From assembly GCA_037974665.1 (NCBI GenBank), contig CM075766.1:51468569-51532568 (forward strand): a stretch of DNA of 64,000 bases, written 5' to 3'. Below the pieces are notes generated by a model. It saw nothing but the letters and a program-made list of their open reading frames with translations. It was not told the DNA's origin and searched no databases. Below are positions 60,286 to 64,000 of this stretch, one piece after another (position 1 is the first letter of the stretch; each line of letters opens with the position of its first letter). The stretch is from Ehretia macrophylla. Its lineage: Eukaryota > Streptophyta > Magnoliopsida > Boraginales > Ehretiaceae. A program made the translations under genes and the position numbers.

Positions 60286-61157
60286 TAAATCCTCTTTCTC
60301 CCCTGAAGAAAGTGGTTCACAGCTGGCCTTCCAAGTTATGTGGATTGACGGGAATGAGCAGTATTTGACTAGCCTTTATTTGGTAGTTGGAGTTTGTTTA
60401 TTGGGATTCCTCTAAGGTCCTATGCCTAGTATAAATGACTTCCTTTGGAGTTCTACATGATTATTCTTTGGAGTGTTTTCTTACTGTCTTCTTGATTGGG
60501 CATTCATCGGGTATTTTTATATTGGCATTTCATGGGAGACTTGGTTGGGATTATAATCAATCATTGGTGTTCTTTCTGCATTCTTATGGGAAAACTTTGA
60601 TTTGAGTCTTCTTACAATGACCAGTTTGTGTAAAGCGTACTACTTGGGTATTCCTTGTGGACATTTCTCAGTGGATTTGGCAATCAGAGCTCCTATTGGA
60701 CTTGCTGTATAATATTGTCTACAATACCTTTGCTCTAGTCTTGGTATTTTATTGGCAATCGTGATTGGAACTCCTCAATAGTGTATGATGCACCTGCACA
60801 ACATTCCCTCTGATGCTTCTTGAGCTATATATTTTGAAAGACTTCCTTGAAACCTCTATAATATGATTGACTGGATTTCTTGTCTGGAATCTTCCTGAGT
60901 AGTACTTGGGATTCTTGTTTAGACTCTGCCTCAGATTGTTTATTGGTATGTTCTTGGTACTTTTAGTTGGATTCTATTCTGGCATTCATGTCTAGTAAGA
61001 TTTTTATTTGGGGATCTATGAGGTTGTTCTCTGGAACATTCTTTGGTTTTCTTAACGGGTGTTCTTTGGAGACTTTTGTCGGCATTTCTCGGTGGACTTG
61101 CTTATTGGAATCTCAATCGGACTTACTGTATGGTATTATCTATGGATCCTTAGTGGC
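60286..61157 (+). other. Inverted segment of element F interior
   Basis: The orientation switches: CTCCCCTGAAGAAAGTGG (60298 on) and the following sequence match the plus-orientation interior of E (37050 on) and the reverse complement of G (about 54320 down to 54000). The primer site and leader that should lie here are absent. This is an internal inversion or a joined second fragment. Confidence 0.75.
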
Positions 61158-61459
61158 CCTGACCCAACCCCGCAAAAGGCCAAGCCCGGACTCGACACAC
61201 GGACGGAGTCTCCTCTGTTTCTAGGCAAAAAGAAAACCTGTGACAGCATATAAGTGGACCAATACCATGTCCAAATATTTAACCACCTCAAGGCCATCCG
61301 AGCCTCGGTTCTCAACAATTAAACACAGCAATTATACTTACATTTCCAAGTACTAGACTATTCTAACTCTTTCTTTAAACAATACAAACATTCTTTAAAG
61401 TTAAGCTATTCTAACTAAATACATAAGCTAGCTTTTCAAATCACCTCAATAGCCTAGTA
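61158..61459 (-). mobile_element. Element F 5' LTR fragment, chimeric
   Basis: The first ~55 bp (CCCTGACCCAACCCCGCAAA) match the end of solo LTR C at 10150. From about 61213 (GTTTCTAGG) on it is nearly identical to element F's 3' LTR at 49747-49987. It has no terminal TG, and it stops where LTR H begins. Confidence 0.75.
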
Positions 61460-64000
61460 TATAACGCCCCGATCCCTCACGAGACCGGAGGCTCTAATAA
61501 CCATGCTATTCTCAACCCAATACCGAACCCGGTCACAAAATTTTAGGGGAAAAACAGACAGAGTTTCCCCTGTACTATGGACATTCTGAAAACCTGTAAA
61601 TTCTCAAATAAGGTAACTACAAGGTAAACAAACTTTTCATGGCTAAATATTTAAAGATTCACGGCCATCCGAGCCTTGAAGCAAACAACAGTTCCAAAAC
61701 CACACAAGCATGCAAGTAACTTGTTTATAATATAGTCTAATAACCATGCCATTCTAGGATAACATTAAAACATACTTAGAGATAAAACATTCTACACTAA
61801 GCCATTCACTCCCAAGCATGCAAAGCAACTAGAAATAGAAATATAAGTTATTACAAGCCATATAATTACCACTGCTACTACATTATCAGACTTCCAGCTT
61901 ACATATCACTCAAATACATACATGAGCTTTAAGGCCCCAAAATAGATTATACATAGAACAGCAAATTCTTCACATAGCAACCAGAAAGCACATCTACCTC
62001 AGACAAATATCACACAGCAGCTAAGGCAACTCCACCAACTGTGCCACCTGAAACATGTTAGCGAGGTATGAGCAACCACTGTTGCCCAGTGAGGGATATA
62101 GTCCCGGGGCGTACAATGCAACAGATAATACAGTTATACAACAATATCACTTAGACAATTTAAGAAGCAATGATAACATAAGTAACCACACATTTAAAAG
62201 GATACATTTCACACAATCCCCTATACACCAATCTTCACTGGTCTTCATTCACGATCCACGAACCACGAGCACGATCACGATAAGCCGGCATAACCCCAAA
62301 CACTCCAGTGGGTGTACTCCGGATGTACCCCGATAATCCTACGACCCAACATTCCCTGGCAATCTCCGGACCAGGCGAATGAGGGACTAGGGCACGGAGT
62401 TTGAATATCCACCGGCAAGCCCTCTGCCGCCCAGCCGATATTCAACACATCCGCCCCTGACACTATGGTTGCGCAACCACTATGCAATGCACTTAACAAT
62501 GGCAAGTTAATAGCAATAATATAAGCATTAACACATAGGAGGATCAACAAAGTAGGTTGACCTCGAGGCAGTTAGAATAGAAGCAATTTACACAAGCAAT
62601 TAAGCAGTTTTACAAAGGGGCATATTCAAGATACACATAGAACTATACCAAAAGCTCCAAAACAACTAGAAACCACATTTAAACACACAAGGAGTCATGC
62701 CATGATTTTAGAAGCGTGAAACAACTGAATTTGCACTTAAACCCCTTTGTTATTCAAGCTATTTTCTTTCCAAACTCATGTTAGAGATTCAAATTCAAGG
62801 GAAAGCTATACCAATATTCTAATTAGCCCTTAAGGTACCCTTACAACCCTCAAACGCATTCAATTACCCGCAATTACCCCAAAAGCCCCAATTTCCCTCT
62901 TATAGCTTTGAACTACACATATCTTATCCGGGCTTCAAACAAGGGTTAACAAAGCTTCTATAGCACCTAGGTAGCCTAACAATACCAAATGTGAAGCTCA
63001 ATTCTACCCGGATTAGCATTAACCCGAAACCCCTTTTAAAAAGTCGGCTATGTCGCGTTTTAGCTAAGTTCCGAGCAATTAAACTACATGGGGTCATTAG
63101 ACTATCTTCATTAATATCTATAGCACCTAACTATAGTATTGAATCAAACCCGAAAGCACATTTTATCAAAACCTTAAAATTTACACTATTCATTGTCTTC
63201 TTTAACTTGTCATTTCAAAATCTAGCCATAAACTATGCCAATAGCTTGCAAAAGAATGTTCACTAATCATTTTAGAAGGTTTTGGAAGCATTCATAAGCA
63301 TTTATATCACAATATACAACAATTACAAAATTCAACACAAACCCTAACATTCAAAGAAATGCATATAAATGTTTCTCCCTCACCTCTACTAGTTTCCATG
63401 ACGCAAGTTTGGCTCAATGGATCCACCTAGCATGTAATAGAACACATATTTATCACAAGAAACCTCATAGACGTGATTCACAGCCAAATATAACAACGAG
63501 AACAATAGCTAAGTAGGCAATACTAGCTCAATTATAGCAACTTATGCAATCAAAATTATTCTAACTTCCACCTATCACTACACAACCTTAGCATGCTACT
63601 ATTATAACTTCGAGGCAGCCCAAAGGTCACCATTACAAGCGTAGAGATTACACACCACACAGGAGCACACATTTGCACCTAAACCAACCATTTCAACTCA
63701 AAAACACCAACAATTTAGCTTATTCCACCCAAACCACCATGACCCTCCAACTACCAACAATTTTCCCTATCTAATAAAAGGCTTATAAACCATACAATAG
63801 CATAAAATAAGCAATCTAATGGGTGCCCAAAAACTGCCCAACGAAACAGCCCCTAAACGCCCAAAAATAGAAAAATTCAGCAAGCTACATTCTCCATTTA
63901 TTTTGCTCCATTTTGCAATCTCAAGTTATTTTATTATGCTAGATAGGTTCATTAACATATATGAGCATTATATAAAATCTAAGAATCAAGATTAGACACA
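61460..64000 (-). mobile_element. LTR H, family 1-like, running off the window
   Basis: Starts TATAACGCCCC (TG>TA) after the possible target TAGTA. To about 63040 it follows family 1 closely, including the GC-rich block (62275-62490) and the acceptor-like CCTGAAACATG at 62048. Beyond 63040 it diverges. The last 600 bp have no clear match to the other LTRs here. The end is not in the window, so solo or full element is unknown. Confidence 0.8.

Overview
The window looks like nuclear DNA of a flowering plant: a block of mitochondrial DNA that moved to the nucleus (a NUMT) and was then opened up by long-LTR Ty3/gypsy retrotransposons. With the insertions removed, about 20 kb of mitochondrial-type sequence remains in five pieces (1-121, 2728-10142, 28337-28360, 30873-34087, 40181-49633). 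It carries plant mitochondrial genes in a familiar order: atp9, rpl5-rps14-cob, rps1, a tRNA-Cys-like gene, and nad1 exon d - matR - nad1 exon e. Every protein gene is broken. Nearly all premature stops are explained by C-to-T or G-to-A changes (CAA>TAA, CGA>TGA, TGG>TGA/TAG), as expected from methylcytosine decay in nuclear DNA. Known RNA-editing sites are mostly still C, so the transfer was of DNA and not of edited cDNA.

Layout. 1-2727: mitochondrial flank, then a solo LTR (TSD CTAAC). 2728-10142: atp9, rpl5, rps14, cob, rps1 pseudogenes and a trnC-like gene. 10143-28336: a four-level nest. Solo LTR C (TSD TTGAT) is split by non-autonomous element B (minus, TSD CCCAT), whose internal region is split by Tekay/Del-type chromovirus A (plus, TSD GAGGA). 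A has 2,492-bp LTRs, a tRNA-iMet primer site and one gag-pol frame with three in-frame TAG codons. 28361-30872: solo LTR D (TSD CAGTT). 30873-34087: mitochondrial spacer. 34088-40180: complete non-autonomous element E (TSD ACCTC), with young-looking LTRs around a non-coding 1.1-kb interior. 40181-49633: mitochondrial DNA with nad1/matR and two unknown ORFs. 49634-61459: element F (minus), split by non-autonomous element G (TSD GCTAT) and carrying an inverted interior. 61460-64000: LTR H, running off the window.

The less ordinary signals are in the LTR elements. Both LTR families carry an intron-like donor/acceptor pair about 1.33-1.39 kb apart inside the LTR. Both have a conserved GC-rich block in an otherwise AT-rich LTR. 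All elements with an interior keep a palindrome (AATTGCG...CGCAATT) just before the polypurine tract, even those with no coding capacity. The non-autonomous elements share interiors made of degenerate TTGGTATTC-like motifs with no conserved reading frame; they presumably depend on proteins from relatives such as A. I cannot name the species.
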